Source: Dioscorea cayenensis subsp. rotundata (lineage: Eukaryota; Streptophyta; Magnoliopsida; Dioscoreales; Dioscoreaceae). From it: a stretch of 64,000 nucleotides of DNA. Shown here piece by piece: positions 46,981 to 60,379 of this stretch. Position 1 is the stretch's first letter, and each line of letters opens with the position of its first letter. The notes beneath the pieces were generated by a model. It did not search any database. It was not told the DNA's origin and saw nothing but the letters and a program-made list of their open reading frames with translations. The stretch spans positions 3,100,001 to 3,164,000 of the forward strand of contig NC_052483.1 of the NCBI RefSeq assembly GCF_009730915.1, read 5' to 3'. The translations under genes were made by a program, and so were the position numbers.

Positions 46981-47453
46981 AGAACATTTAATCCTATGAA
47001 CGTAGTTCTATTATGAATTTATTAATTTTCTTAATTACAACTAAACATATATTTTATATTGTTTGACTGTGTACTTCGTAGTTTGCACAATAGTAAAGGT
47101 GATGATATTATAAAACTAAAATTTCAACTTTACAACATCTCAACACATTTTTATTTACCATTCTTGGTTAAAGTGTTACACTGAATTCTATGCATATTAA
47201 TTGATTTCATGACTTACAATACTTAGTTATTTACTTTCATAAATTTTGCATTATCCTCACATCCTTCCATTATTTTTTCTTTATTTAATTTACTACTGCA
47301 TTTAATTCCTATTTGTGTGATTAATTTACCTGCAAATATCTGCATTTTTTGTGTATTTACTTGACAAAATTTTTTAGCATGTTTTATTAAAATTTTTGGA
47401 ACCTGGCACACTAGTTATCCTTTGATCTTTGATTTGCAATATATTTACAAATT
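46981..47453. other. No gene recognised; copia 5' LTR not found
   Basis: AT-rich stretch before the copia gag start. No sequence matching the 3' LTR (52045-52646) and no tRNA-Met primer site could be seen, so the copia element appears truncated or rearranged at its 5' end. Confidence 0.5.
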
Positions 47454-50400
47454 ATGTCAGACACACAATCTGATACCTCTTGCAGGCCTATAAGATTTGA
47501 TGGTAAAGTTAACATTAGGAGGTGGAAAAATTAGGTTGAATTTTGCTTTTCACCCTAGGACTGCACACAACCCTCATTTAAAATCCTAATTCTGATTCTT
47601 CTGACCTTGGTCTAGATGGATTGCACCAATTATCCATTTCAATTGTTAATCAAACCTCTAGTTATTCAACTCTTAGCAAAAATCCTGAAGAAATGGATTT
47701 TCATCGTTGCTATAGAACCCTTAATATTCTATCTAATCGTCACTACAACAAGTATTTTGATTTTAAGATTGCTAATGATGACTGGCATGCTTTAGAGAAG
47801 GAATATGGTCCTGATAATGCCACAAGGATAAGCCATCTGAGTATATAGCTTGAAAACTACAAGATGGAAGATTGAATGGACATGGGAGAGAAAACTCATA
47901 CTTTTCATAATTACGTTAGTGTTAAAGAAGTGTGGAACCATTTACAATGAGAGCCACATTGTATCAATTCTCCTAAACATAAGAATAATTCCTTGGAGCT
48001 TATGGGAGTTTACAACACCATTAGAATTGAGGAGGCAAATTAAATCTTTTCTAAAAGTGGGGATCCTCATAAGAACCGAGTTTACTTGATTGAGCATACT
48101 GATAGCCCTAAGAGTTCAATTTCTTCTCCTAGAGGTCTTCAGTTTTCCCCTAAAAGGAAATCCTATAAGGCTAAGGGAAAACCTCTCCATTCTCGTTCCC
48201 AAACTCTCAATACCCCAAATCTTTTGTTTTAAAAAATTATGAGAAAACCCCTAAACATTGCTTTGTTTGTGGTAGGACCAACCATATTGCTTTAAATTGT
48301 TTCTTCAAAAAGACTGAACCTATCAAGAAAAATTCTAGTTTATCCAAACCACAAGTAAATGTGCTTAAGATGGGTACACACTCCTCTGGAACTCACTTAA
48401 GGTCTATATCATTTGCTCCTTCTATCAATTTGACTTATCAAAACATATGATGGTGTCTTGATTATGGTGTTAACATCCATGTTTGTGCTAAACATTTCTA
48501 TTTCTTTACTTACCAGGTCTCAAGTGGAGGATGTATGACTATTGGAAACAAATCAGTAGTACATGTGCTAGGGAGAGGACAGATTGACTTGAAGATGACA
48601 TCAGGAAAAGTCCTCACCTTATTAGACTTTCCTCATGTGCCTAACATTAGGAAAAAGTCTTATTAGTGGTTCTCTTTTTATCCTATCTTGTTATAAAATT
48701 GTATTAGAGTCAAATCATCCTGTAATCTCTAAGTGAAATCTATTTGTTGGTAAAGGTTTTATATTTGGTGCTTTTTTAGACTCAATGTTTGTGAACCTTC
48801 TAATTTATCTTTCAATGAAAATTCTAATTGTTCATTTTCATCTTCTATTGTCTTCAACGTTGAATCTTGTAATATTTGGCATGGAAGATAAGGTCATGTG
48901 AATTTCAGAACTATTATAAGGTTAATGAACCTTAACTTGATTCCTAAATCCAAGATTGATCAAGGTTTCTAATTGTCAAATTTATGTTCAAGCCAAACTA
49001 CCCAAGAAATCTTTCCAATATATCAACTAAAATTCTGATTTGCTTGATTTGATTCATAGTGATATTTGTAACTCCTGTCAAACTCCTACTAGAGCTGGAA
49101 ACCAATATTCATTACCTTTATAAATGACCATTCTAGATTCTGTTGCACCTATCTTATCAAATTCAAACATGAAACCCTTAGCAACTTCACTATTTTCAAA
49201 ACCAAAGCTGAAAACCAATTAGGAAAAGCCACTAAGATTCTCGGATTTGATAGAGGTGGTGTATATATTTTAAATGTCATCTCTTTTTTTTATAAGAAAA
49301 ATGACATTGTGCATAATTTTATTGCTCTTTATACAATTAAGTTGAATGGGTTGTTAAAAGGAAAATTACAACCATAATGGACATGGTAAATGCCATGCTT
49401 TTAAGTTATAGTGTACTCGAAGACTTGTGGGAGGAGGCCTTGCTCTTAGCTTATTTTATTCTGAATAGGATTGCTTTTAAGGACCGCAACACTACGCCCT
49501 ATGAACTTTGGAAAAGAAGAGCTCCATAGCTCAAACTATTTCAAGTATGAGGGTGTTTGGCTAAGGTTAAAATCCCTGATCCTAGAACTAGGAAGATAGG
49601 TTCCAAAAACCTTGACACAGTGTTTATTAGGTATACCTTAGATAGCAATGTGGGAAGATTCTTATTTGTTAATTTAGAGGTGAGTGAAATAGCTATGAAC
49701 ACCATCATTAAAGCTATGGATGCAGTTTATTTTGAGATCATCTTCCCTCTGAAATCAGTTGTCTGTCCAAATCCCTCTAACATTGAACTACTCTTCTAGA
49801 TTAGTTCCTACTCCTATAAAAAAAAACCTAAAAGAAGCAAAGGTGGAAGAGTTGAAAAGAACCTAGGTGATAATTTTGTTATCTTCATAATTGAGGATAC
49901 TCCTACCACTTACCAAGAGGATATGGATTCCCCTGATTCATTTATCTGGAAAGAAGCTATAAATGATGAGCATAACTCAGTTATGAACAACAATACCTGG
50001 ATCCTTACTTCCCTGTCTCTTGAGAATAAACCATTGGGTTGCAAATGGGACTTCATGAAGAAAATTTGATCCGATGGATCTATTGAAAGTTCAAGGCTAG
50101 GTTAGTTGCAAAAATAATTCAAACAGAAGAAGGGATTAGATTACTTTAATACGTTTTCATCTATTGCTCTCATTACTACCATTACGACTCTCATAGCCAT
50201 TGCATCTACTTTCATCCTTAAAATCCATGAAATGGATGTAAAGACTGCTTTCCTAAATGGTGATTTAGAGGAAGAAATTTACATGGAGTAACCATAAGGT
50301 TTTGTTGTCCCTGGACAAGAGTATAAGGCTTGTAAACTACTAGAATCTCTTTATGGACTTAAGCAGCTAACTAAACAGTAGCATGCTAAGTTTGAGTTTA

Positions 50401-51365
50401 CAATTCTCTTATGGGTTTGTTGTAAACAACTATGACTTGTGGGTTTACAACAAATCAGTATATCGCAAGTGTGTTGTTGTATGCTTTATGTTGATAACTT
50501 ACTTATTCTTGCTCATAACCTAGATTTGTAAATGATGTCAAGAACTTCTTGAGTGGGAAATTTGATATGAAAGACATAGTGGGATGCAAATGTGATCCTA
50601 GGAATCAAGCATACTAAATCAGTATACGGCATCACTTTGTCCCAATCTTATTACACTATAAAGTGTTTTAAAAATACGAATATCTAGATTGCAAACCTTC
50701 TGCTGCATCTTTTTAGCCCAACATACATCTTAAGAAAAATAAAGGTAAACTTGTTGATCAAGGTCTTTATGCTTAGATCATAGGATCCCTTATGTAGTTA
50801 TCGAACAAAACCAAACCTGATATTCCGTACTATGTACCTAGGTTGAGTAGATATACTACTAATCCAAAACAAGAACGCTGAATACTCTTGAGAGGATTCT
50901 CATATTCCTAAACAGTACTATGTCTTTTGGATTGAGATACAATGGATTTCCTAGTGTGGTAAAGGGATATATAAATGTAAACTGGATATTTGAGTTAGTA
51001 GATCTAAAATTAACCTTAAGCCAAGTATTCTTACTTGGGAGAGAAGCTATCCAATGGAAATCTTATAAGTTGAAACTCAATGCTAGGAGTACCATGAAAG
51101 CTGAATTGATTGCGCTTGATTCTACATACACTGAAACTGAGTGAATTAGAAATTTGCTTTATCAGATTCCTATTATGCCTTCTCCTATGTCACTTATTGC
51201 TATACATAGTGATTTAAAATATGCTATTGAATAGTACAAGAATGAAAGTACTAACAATAAAATGAACAGACATCACAATATTTTGATCATTGATTATGTA
51301 AAGTCAGAGCTAAATTTTGCAGATTGCATGACTAAAGGGCTATCGAGACAAATGATAGCATAAGT
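47454..51365 (+). pseudogene. Ty1/copia gag-pol, decayed
   Basis: All copia domains occur in order with many stops and frameshifts. Gag starts at ATG 47454 and is stopped at about 47531; a later gag frame is 47621-47848. The zinc knuckle reads HCFVCGRTNHIALNC (about 48256-48300). A protease-like block follows at 48450-48660, then the pre-integrase segment (CNIWHG, about 48870), then integrase remnants (48960-49560). RT shows MDVKTAFLNGDLEEEIYME (50230-50290) and the catalytic box as YVDN (50487-50498), where the last residue is normally Asp. RNase H ends with STMKAELIALDSTYTETE (51088-51141). Integrase precedes RT, which distinguishes copia from gypsy. Not functional. Confidence 0.9.
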
Positions 51366-52044
51366 GTTAAGGGGAATGAGGCTTAACCCATAAAGGTCAA
51401 TAATAGTAATAACCCTACTTTTATGAATGAAGATGCCAGGATAGAGGTTCAAAGGGAAGCTATTGAATGGTTGACTGGAAGAGCTCCCAACATATATTTG
51501 AGGTGTGTATATATATTGTCACCCATTCATAGGATGTGTGCTCTCATGTAGTGGATTAAGGTTGAGCAAAGCTCGTAATGAGACCAAAGTTTGTTAAGTG
51601 AGATATTACACTTTAGATATCTCTAGAGTTTTCACCTATGTGGAGATAGCTGTCAAGCCGCAACTATGAGAGTATAAAGGCTAACTCTCTAATAATCTCC
51701 ATGAAATCGTATCGAGCGCATGACCAAATAATGCGCCATGATTTTGCTCAAGATGAATTCTGATTCAAAGGACTGTAGTTCAAGACTTAGTTCACTACTA
51801 TCCCTATCAGTTGAAAACTCTATCGAAAGCTAAGGATCAAGTCTTGTAAAGACAACTCAATTTTGATCTTATGAAAACCCAATCTTTTCATTTTGTTTTC
51901 ATGTTTCTTTGTTCTATTGTTAAATTTGTCACTATCTTTAATATTTGTTTTTGAGTTTTCATTGATGATCATTTAGTGTGAGTATACATATATACATAAA
52001 TTTGTTATATAGAAATGATTTAAGTTTTGGTTGTAGTGGGGGAT
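51366..52044 (+). mobile_element. Copia 3' untranslated region with PPT
   Basis: Non-coding sequence between RNase H and the LTR, ending with the purine-rich AGTGGGGGA (52035-52043) directly before the LTR start. It would serve as the plus-strand primer site. Confidence 0.65.
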
Positions 52045-52646
52045 TGTTAGAGCTTAAGCTTTATACATCCAATCCTAAATCCTCATAGGTTTTGAGTTTT
52101 AAATACATTAGACCTTCACGCCTTTCACATCATCTCACCAAAAGTGATGATATTTCAAAGCTTAGCTACAAGCCTATCCTATCCTTTCACTAGCTAGGTT
52201 ATATCTATTGATTCTCATCCAATGGACTTTTATGACAGTTTGATGGGATCTTTTGATTGCATCTGTGTATATATAAAGTTATGATGATTTAGGCTTATAT
52301 ACACACACACACACACACACACTTCATCTTCTTCCCCTTTAAGCTAAAATCATTCAACTCTCTTCCTGTGAAAAAAAATTTCTAGTTCGCACCTTTACTT
52401 TTCTTTTGGGTGATACTTGAATGGAACTCTTGACTTATCGTGCTAAGCAAGGAGTCATCTTCCTTAGATTAGTATATCCTAGCACTAGAGTGTGGAGCTA
52501 TTGAACCTGCACAAAGTGGGGGCTATTTTAGTGCTAGGGCAGTGCACTACATGCCTGATCCCAAGCTAGAACGTTTCATCACTTTAATTATCATTATTGC
52601 TTTTAATTAATGTTTATGCATGCTTAAATCATAGCTTATATCCAAC
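52045..52646 (+). repeat. 3' LTR of copia element
   Basis: About 602 bp starting TGTTAGAGCTTAAGC after the polypurine tract and ending CTTATATCCAACA. The TGTT...AACA ends are mutually inverted, as in copia LTRs. No second LTR is present in the window to compare. Confidence 0.72.
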
Positions 52647-53699
52647 ACCTTGATAAAGCCTTAGGCTACCCATTTTTTGTAACTCCCTTGCTAGCCTCTT
52701 TCATTATTATTTTATTAAAAAACTTTGATAAAAAAAATTATGTGGTTGAATAGTTTGGAAAGGCCAAATATATATATATAAAAATTTAATTTGACTCATG
52801 ATCAAAGGAAACCTCAAATCATCAACAATGCCCAAGCCATAGTTCTTTAGAAAAAGATCTACTGCATTCAAATCAAAATATATCATATAGACCCAATGCA
52901 TACCATGTTTCTTTAACATTGTCTACAAAACATAAAGCTTTCAATTGTAAAAGGGAAAGCATCATAAGAAAAATGGTAAATATATTAAAGTAACTGCCAA
53001 AATCAGTCAAAAAGGGAAAATGCTTGATTTCAAACACAAAAAGATTGAAAACAAAGCTTAACATGATTTCTACAATTAATTGGACATGCTAATTTAACAT
53101 AAAATAAAATAATAAAATGATAAAATTCACAAAATAACCAATTCAAAAATTTTTTAAAAAAAACATAGAGAAAAAGTCAAAATTGATTATCAAAATCAGA
53201 TTAAAGATTGTGGGCTAATCGACTTTAATGAGATTTGTGTCCCGGACTTGGTCTTGTCATTGATGAGCTTCTAGTCACGGATATTACGAGATCCGATAAA
53301 AAAAGAGAGGACTATGTTGGATTTAGAAAAACTAGATGAATAAGTAAGAGGAAGAGAAGCAAATCCCTTCAATTGAAGCCAATGCTTTTAAGCAAAAAGG
53401 AGAGAAGTGTTAGGGTAAAAAGGTAAAAAAGTAAATTTTTATCTTATCCTACCAAGTTTTATCTCAATCCTCTTATAAGATTAATCATAGATTATGGGCA
53501 AGATAAAATGGATATGATAAGACTTTTATATCTTGTTGGCCCACAAAACAAAGAATAAAATAAGATATACTAATTTATTTTATCTATACTCCTTATCTTG
53601 TCCACCAAACAAACTTTTATAACTATAAGAACATATCCCTACAATGATAGACGATAGATTTAAGCTCGCAGTAATAAAAATAATAAAATTTCAAGAATT
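52647..53699. other. No gene recognised
   Basis: AT-rich stretch; short frames on the minus strand (52707-53064) show no domain. A TAAG/TTATC-rich segment at 53410-53640 has partial inverted symmetry, but I could not define an element. Confidence 0.5.
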
Positions 53700-54055
53700 G
53701 CCAACACTTGCTTAGTGCAAGAGATAAAGTATGCATGGGCAAATGAGGGGTTGGAACCTTACGCTTCCTAATACGGTAGAGCAATGTTCATTCACCGTGT
53801 CTTAGTGTGAGTCCCTTGTGGGAGGAGGCGTATTCTCCACTCATCTAGGGGTGCACAGTATGGTGGGATATACTATTGTGTGATTATGGTCCCTTATATA
53901 ACATTTTGGTTACTGTATGTGGTAGGCCTTCATCGCCCGTGTATTAACCAGCCCCACATGGTAAGTATTTAGGGGGTTGTTAAGCTATATAACTGATGCA
54001 CCTCTATACCTGTTTGTCTCTTTAATAACGTTTATTGACTTTGTCAAAAAAAAAA
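53700..54055 (+). mobile_element. SINE-like retroposon with poly-A tail
   Basis: About 350 bp with pol III-like boxes near the start: TTGCTTAGTGCAAG (about 53708-53722) as a degraded A box and GGGTTGGAACC (about 53749-53759) resembling the B box. The 3' end is TTGACTTTGTC followed by ten or eleven A's. The element ends directly before a pararetrovirus-like remnant. Target duplication not determined. Confidence 0.55.
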
Positions 54056-54059
54056 ACTA

Positions 54060-54534
54060 CATTAATTGATTTGACCACGGCATCTTTAACTAGTCTGATC
54101 AAATAATTTACTATTCAAATGCTATTAGAATTAGTTCTCCAAGAACAATCTCTTTTAGCTATGAAAAAGGAAGAGAAAATAATTTCCTATTATAATATGA
54201 GATATAAAAAGAAATGAATTAAAAAAAATTAGTACATTATAAACAAACGCAGTTGGCCATAACACAAATATTAGTAGATACAAGTGCAACAATAACACTT
54301 TTATAAAAACAACGGTTACCAATAGGATATACAGCAATATTAGAAAAGGAAAAAAAAAATCCAAGACTATACATGAAATATAACAGAGTTCCAGAAAAAA
54401 TAGAATTCAAAATTTGTATTCAAACTCAGGAGAAGCCAATTATAGTCAAATCCATAAAAGCATTTATAGATGATAAGAACTATGAAGACTTCTGCTGAGG
54501 TATGGATAATATGTATAAAATGGATAAACGAATA
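54060..54534 (+). pseudogene. Pararetrovirus-like remnant: protease-like piece
   Basis: A broken frame contains ILVDTSATITL (about 54268-54297). This matches the D-T/S-G-A active-site box of retroelement aspartic proteases, with Ser where Gly is usual order-wise. Downstream segments (EFKICIQTQEKPIIVKSIKA, about 54405-54465) fit the protease fold. The intact Harbinger element inserts at 54538. The sequence continues at 60397. Confidence 0.5.
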
Positions 54535-54537
54535 TAA

Positions 54538-54551
54538 GGCCCTGTTTGGAT
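54538..54551 (+). repeat. Left TIR of intact Harbinger
   Basis: GGCCCTGTTTGGAT, preceded by TAA. It differs from the inverted right end by two bases. Confidence 0.9.
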
Positions 54552-54977
54552 AAACCAAAAATCCTACATAATCCATACATTATGGCGGAAAAAAATATTT
54601 TCATGGATTTATGGCATAATGGTCGTTTGGGTACCTAATTTACACCCCAAAAATATGGCATAATGTGGGGATTCTGCCAGAAAAAAATATTGCAGTGGAA
54701 CTGGAATGTTTTTTTCTTATGAAAGTCGTGACCCCTCTCATCCGCCCTCTCTCCTTCGCACGAACTCCTTTCTTCTCAAAAATGAAGATCAAAACCGAGT
54801 CTCAATTTGCTGTGTTGCCGACTGTCACGCCAGAAGCTTGAAGCCGTTGCGGAGTGGAACACCCGAAGCACCCTCCCACCTCCAACAGCCGTGTCGCCGG
54901 CCGATGAGCGGCAACACCGACGCCTGAAGCCATGATAACAAGGTTTAGGGTTTGATCTGGGGCACCGACTCTCGGAG

Positions 54978-54987
54978 TTTATAAAAG
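54978..54987 (+). promoter_or_regulatory. TATA box of Harbinger Myb-like gene
   Basis: TTTATAAAAG lies about 65-75 bp before a GC-rich leader that ends in a splice donor (GAAGAG|GTATGC at 55052/55053). It is well placed to drive the plus-strand Myb/SANT-like gene. Confidence 0.55.
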
Positions 54988-55052
54988 GGCTGGTGTTGCA
55001 AGTTTCTTGTTCCACCTCTTTTCATCCTTCACGCGGCGGCGAAACCGAAGAG

Positions 55053-57282
55053 GTATGCTGAGCTTTCACTTTCAGATTTGTTTCTTTCTTCTCTGTTTAA
55101 TTTTCATGCTTTCATTTCAAAGCATTTGATGTATAAAAGTTGGATCTCTGTGATAGGTTTTGTTGAATTTGCGGGTTCTAATGGTTGAATTTAAAATAGA
55201 CTTTGTGTTCAATGAGTATTCTTAATTATGTTGTTAGACCAAACTGGTGTATGATCTCTATTTGTGTCCATTTGTGTCTGGATTTCATTGGAAATTTAGT
55301 GAATCAATGCAGAGCATTTCTGTGCACTATTGTTGTCACAGATTCATCAAGGGATTGCACTGCTATTGAGAACTGGAAAAACATGCTGTATTGATAAATT
55401 AACTAGGTTTTCAATAGATTGATGATAGAAAAGCTTGGCTTGTAATTTTGATCAATGATTAGATTGTTGATTTCAGTTCGTTTGGTTCTTTTAGCAAGTC
55501 AAAGGGAATTCATGAAGGTTTCTTCAACAGAAAGATGAGGTCGATGTTATTGTTCATTGGGCGGACAAAGAATATGCTTATTTGAACAGAAAATTAGGAT
55601 GCCAGCATGCAGATTTAGGTATTCACAATCTTCTTATAAGATGTGCTCTTTTATAGAATAACTTATCAAAAAGTCATTTTTCATTAATTTAAACAAGTAA
55701 CTGAATGGTCGAAACTATCAGTTTTTGAATCACCAAGTCTGCCAAATGTTGATATTCCACAGCTCATTTACAGAAAATGGTCGAAACTTTATTTAATTTT
55801 AATTTTCATCAGCATTAACTTTAATCATCATATCATGTTGATGTCCACTTTGGTTTTAATCATATCTTATCATCAATCTAATCTTTTTATCAGCTTTGAC
55901 AAATCATATGGCTGATGTTTCATCAAGTCATTATCTAAATATCTTCATCTTATCTTCAATTTTAATTTGCTTTAACTTGTCAACAACTTTGTTTATTAAA
56001 TGGAAAAAAACTAATTAATGGCCACATGATTTCTGCTGCTGAATTTCATGTTAATCTGATCATTCTGACATAACTTGTTGAGTTTTATACAATAATGCTT
56101 TAAGACATATATAATTTTTCTGCAGGTTGTTTGCTGGGCTGAGTATAAATTGATTATTCGCATTACTCACAGCAGCAAAACTCTTGGTTTAAAAAAAAAA
56201 TGGTGGCTAAGATTCATTAGTTCATGTGATTACCATTTAATTGATTTAATGAGTTTCTGATTATATGTACAACTGTTGATGCTCGGAGAATAAATGCATA
56301 TGTCTTTTGGCAAATGGTGCTTTACTTTGATGTATTCAATTCGCGATCTCTCGAGTTCCGCAAAATGTTCAAGCTTATTATTGAATCTCGCTTGACATCA
56401 TGAATAGGGATAGCAATCTAACCTTATCGTAACAAGGAAAAATTTCAAAAATTTCTAGTTGATATTGCAACTAGTGGGATAGAATGTTAGAAGCCATGAT
56501 ATTGAAGACCCGACATACCCTTTGCCACTCACATTTCATACAAGATCTCCCATCCTATTTTCTCCGTACTCACTTCTTTTAGTTTAATTAATATCAAATA
56601 CCTATGAATATCAATCTCCAATACTATATCAAGAGATTGTCAATTTTGTTTTTGCTGCTTAAGTTTAAAGAATGACTTAAATTATAATGTTATGGCCTCC
56701 CAATGTCAATAATGCATGGCCCTATGTAGCTTTAAAAGAGTTTTAGATAATTGTAAGATAGAGACAAATGGTTAATTGCAACTTGAAGACAGTCTAGCAA
56801 TTAATTGTGTACTATGTTGCTTCCCTTAACTTTTTCTTTTTCTTTTTTGTTTTTTAAATTGCTTTTATGCTTTTCATTATGAACTCTGCTTCTAATATTA
56901 TTTAAACTGGCAACCATTTGTGCAATCTTAACATTTAACTTTTTATAATTTTCATGATTCAACTGCTTGATTGTTCTATTGATTATGATTTTGCAATGTG
57001 CAACTGATTCCTCGAGTTTGGCTCCTTTAATAGATCCTTTGTAAGTTAATTTTACCCAGATTGTAATGCATATTTAATAGGTCAGCCTTACTTCCATGGT
57101 AAATAAATTCTGTCAGCCATGTTGGCTTTCTAAAGACTTGCAGTTTTGTAATTTTCAAAATATATTTAATTTCCAGTAACATGCAGGGACCACCCAAATT
57201 CTTCCCAAAATGTAATACAAATTCAATTATATGTTTGATGGTTTCTACCAAAAAACTGAGTACTACCCGTTATATTTTACAG
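55053..57282 (+). other. Predicted 5' UTR intron of Harbinger Myb-like gene
   Basis: Donor GTATGC at 55053 follows a GC-rich leader; acceptor TATATTTTACAG ends at 57282, five bases before the ATG at 57288. The span has no ORF of interest. A further non-coding exon inside (for example after TTCTTCAACAG near 55530) is possible. Inferred from splice-like signals only. Confidence 0.5.
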
Positions 57283-57287
57283 TGCTT

Positions 57288-58413
57288 ATGGCAAGTGAAG
57301 GTGTGGCAAGTGAAAGTGTGGCAAGTGAAGGAAGACATGAAGCTAGGGCAAAGTGGAATGAAATTCACAAGGCTCACCTAGTAAAGTTATTAGGTGAGTA
57401 TAATACTCATGCGTACCGTTCACAAAATGGATGGACCAAAGAAGCATGGAACAAGATGGTACGTGACATGATAACCAAGTTTTCCAATCCAAGTATCACC
57501 ACAAGCCAAGTCAAAGCATTAGAGCAAGAGTTGAAAAAAACTTACAAGCTTCTAAAAGGGTTTTCTGAATTAAGTGGGTTCGGATGGGATTATGAAAGAC
57601 ATATTGTGTACACTCCTGATGATGTTTGGGCACCACTACTAGAGGTATGTACATACATAATGACTGGTTTCATTAATTACAACCATCTAATTTGAAAAAA
57701 ATCAAACAGAGGAATAGAGATGCAAGGAAGTGGCATACTAGACCGTTTCCATATTTTATGCCATTGCAGGAGGTTTATGAGAGTAAGCATATATTTTCTA
57801 ATATTTTACATTTATAAACTTGTACTTCACTAACAAATTATATATTTAAAATGTAGGGAGATATGCTGAAGGCAAACGATCTCGTGGTATAGAAGATTAT
57901 GAAGATATCTCCCAATCACCAGTGCACACCCCAACTCCAAGTGTTTTTACTCCAAACGATTCAAGGCAACAATCACCTACACACAAGACTGAGGATGATG
58001 GTATCATGCAAGTGTTACCACCTAGTTCTCAACCACGGAATCCTCACACTCAAAGTTCAAGCAATGAAATTCTATGGGGACTAAGAGATCAAGATGGACA
58101 TAGAAGAAAAAGGGAGCGAAAAGGGAAAAAGCCGCAAGATTCATCATTCAATATGGATAAATACATTGCATTTCGAGAGCGCGAGAACAAAGAATATCTT
58201 GAAGTTCTCAAGGGCACTCAAGTAGTGGAGAAACACACAATAGAAGATTGCATGAAGGTGTTTAATGAAATGAGTGCCATTTTCACTGAAGAAGAAATGT
58301 TCAAAGCTACCCAAATTTTCATTAAAGATAAGAGTTATCGTGAACTCTTCTTATGTCTTCAGGAAGATCATAAAGTGCCATGGCTCAAAATGATGTTCTC
58401 TAAAATTGAGTAG
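57288..58413 (+). CDS. Myb/SANT-like protein of intact PIF/Harbinger element
   Basis: Harbinger ORF1-type DNA-binding partner of the transposase; in this superfamily it helps import the transposase and direct it to element ends. Exons 57288-57644, 57710-57782 and 57857-58413 have GT-AG borders (GAG|GTATGT, CAAACAG|AGG, GAGA|GTAAGC, ATGTAG|GG). They total 987 nt, giving 328 aa plus stop, in frame throughout. Residues about 20-119 are a Myb/SANT-like domain with Trp-containing helices (AKWNEIHKAHLVKLLGEY, NGWTKEAWNKMV, SGFGWDYERHIVYTPDDVW). The N-terminus has three 15-bp repeats encoding ASEGV-like units. A Ser/Pro/Gln-rich linker and a basic block (HRRKRERKGKKPQ), a likely nuclear signal, follow. 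The C-terminal part is helical and charged. The start at 57288 was chosen because it directly follows an acceptor; the upstream frame from 57231 would be intronic. Confidence 0.87.
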
Positions 58414-58740
58414 AAGATGATTATGAACTTGTTATCCTGAACTTGAATGTTTTCATAAGCACAATTTTTTTCCCATGAACTTGTTTTGATTATGAACATG
58501 TAATCTTGAACGTGTTAAAGTTGTTATGGGGATCTTTTCATTATGTGTAATTTTGATTGTATGTCTTTTTTTTTGTTTGGCATGAATTTGTTCATAAGTA
58601 TCCTTTTGTCTTGTAATATACTCTATAATGCTATTTCAGTATAGGCAATGGTTTCGAACAAGACCCAAGATTCATTCATCCAAAAGTGCTCTGCGATATA
58701 ATGGATAAGAAACAATTTTATGATTGTCACACACCTATGG

Positions 58741-59997
58741 TTAGGCTCGGCGGTAGCTACAATAATCATTCCACTTTTGCATTGCTATTTCATCTCTTTT
58801 ACGAGCACCTGCAGTTCGCTCAGAGTTCATGGTATCAACATCCTCTCCGTATGACTCATCTCCATTAGGAACAATAGTTTCTTCGGCTTCATTATCGAAA
58901 TCCTCAACAACATCTGTACCATTATGTATACGGATGAAGTTATGCAACATACAAGCAGCAACCACTATATCAGTTTGAGAGTTTATTGGGTGGAAAGTTG
59001 CTACTTTAAGGATTGGAAACCTCATCTTCAAAATGCCGATGATGCGTTCAACATGATTCCGTAATGACACATGTCGCAAATGAAATAGTTCTTTATAATT
59101 GCCCGGTCTAGTTTGCGCTCGACCTTGCACTTGCAAATGGTACCGGACACCTCTATATGGAGCAATAAAATTCGGGGTATTAGCATATCCTGCGTCTACT
59201 AGATAATATTTACCCCGTGGGACTTCTAAACCTTGTTCAATCGAACGTTGGAGAATCCTAGCGTAGGAAGCAGAACCTTCCCAACCAACTCGTACATATA
59301 CAAAACGAAGATCAAAATCACATGCAACCATAACATTCTGTGATAACGTTTGCTTCCTGTTTCTGTAAGGATCTTGCTTATCCAAAGAAATCGTGATTGG
59401 AATATGTGTTCCATCAATAGCACCAACACAATCCTAAAAAATAAACAAACATATAAACATTTATAAAGACGAAAAAAATTCACAATAAACTTCATAGTAT
59501 ATAGATTTGCCTACCTTGAAATATGGGAAAAATTTTCGGGTATTCTGAATAACTGGTGATGTCAGTGTCGATGGAGGTTCTATATATTCACGAGCAAGTC
59601 GATTAACAGCTTTAAGTACTTTACTAAAATATCGACTAACCGTTTCTGCAGAATGTTGAAATCGCTCTTGCACATCACGGTTACTAGCATTATGAGCTAG
59701 AGTGTACATGAACATTGCTAGTTGCTCCTCGACTATTGTTTGTTTTGAGTTGCAGAGGAGAGATTTTTCTCTTAGACGATCAACCAGTGCTTGAAATATA
59801 TAAGGCTCCATACGAAATTCTCTTTTGCAACGTTCCTCATGACCTTGAAGAATTTCTTCTACATATGCATCACTTGTAAGAATGGATGTGTGATGTTCTA
59901 CATTGCTGGAAGGTGCTAAACATTCTCTTGACCAATTGTTGAGCATAAGTAGATCATCTTCTTCATTTCTTTTCCGCCAAAGATTTAAGGAGTCCAT
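58741..59997 (-). CDS. PIF/Harbinger DDE transposase, full length
   Basis: Transposase that cuts and inserts the element. Two exons, 59997-59515 and 59433-58741, are joined by an 81-nt... short intron with GT-AG borders (AAG|GTAGGC and TTTTAG|GATTG). They encode 161 + 230 = 391 aa, usual for the family. The N-terminal half holds the helix-turn-helix region (MFMYTLAHNASNRDVQERF, then SAETVSRYFSKVLKAV at about 118-133). The DDE_Tnp_4 domain starts at the exon junction with DCVGAIDGTHIP (D168), then YYLVDAGYANTPNF (D241) and RNHVERIIGILKMRFP (E290). All three catalytic residues are present and no stop interrupts. The 3' end converges on the Myb-like gene, with about 330 bp between the stop codons. 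A TATA-like CTATTTATAC lies on this strand about 75 bp upstream of the ATG (60077-60068). Confidence 0.93.
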
Positions 59998-60379
59998 GGT
60001 GAAACAATGGTTAGAACTATGAATTTTTTTTTCAGTTATGTGTATAATGCAAAGGAATCATGTTGTGTATAAATAGGGAAAAATGATAACGGCTATAATT
60101 ATAACGACTATATTTACAACGGCTATATTTTAATGGCTATTTTTCAAAATTTAATTACCAATGGTTATAATCCAACGGTTATATTTATTATGTAATAATT
60201 ATTTATTATGCAAAACAAACACTCATTATATAAGAAAAAAATATGTAATATTTTTTGTAATATTTTTTTATTTTGTTACCCAAACATTCATTCTGTAGGA
60301 ATAAAATATGTCATAATTTCTGTAATAATCACTTGCACTTCCTGCATAATAAAACTATGTCATATTTTTTTTTTTTTGC

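Noticed and set aside
57231..57287. Upstream start at 57231 for the Harbinger Myb-like gene
   Set aside because: This segment ends in a polypyrimidine-like acceptor (TTTTACAG) directly before the ATG at 57288 and is more likely intron.
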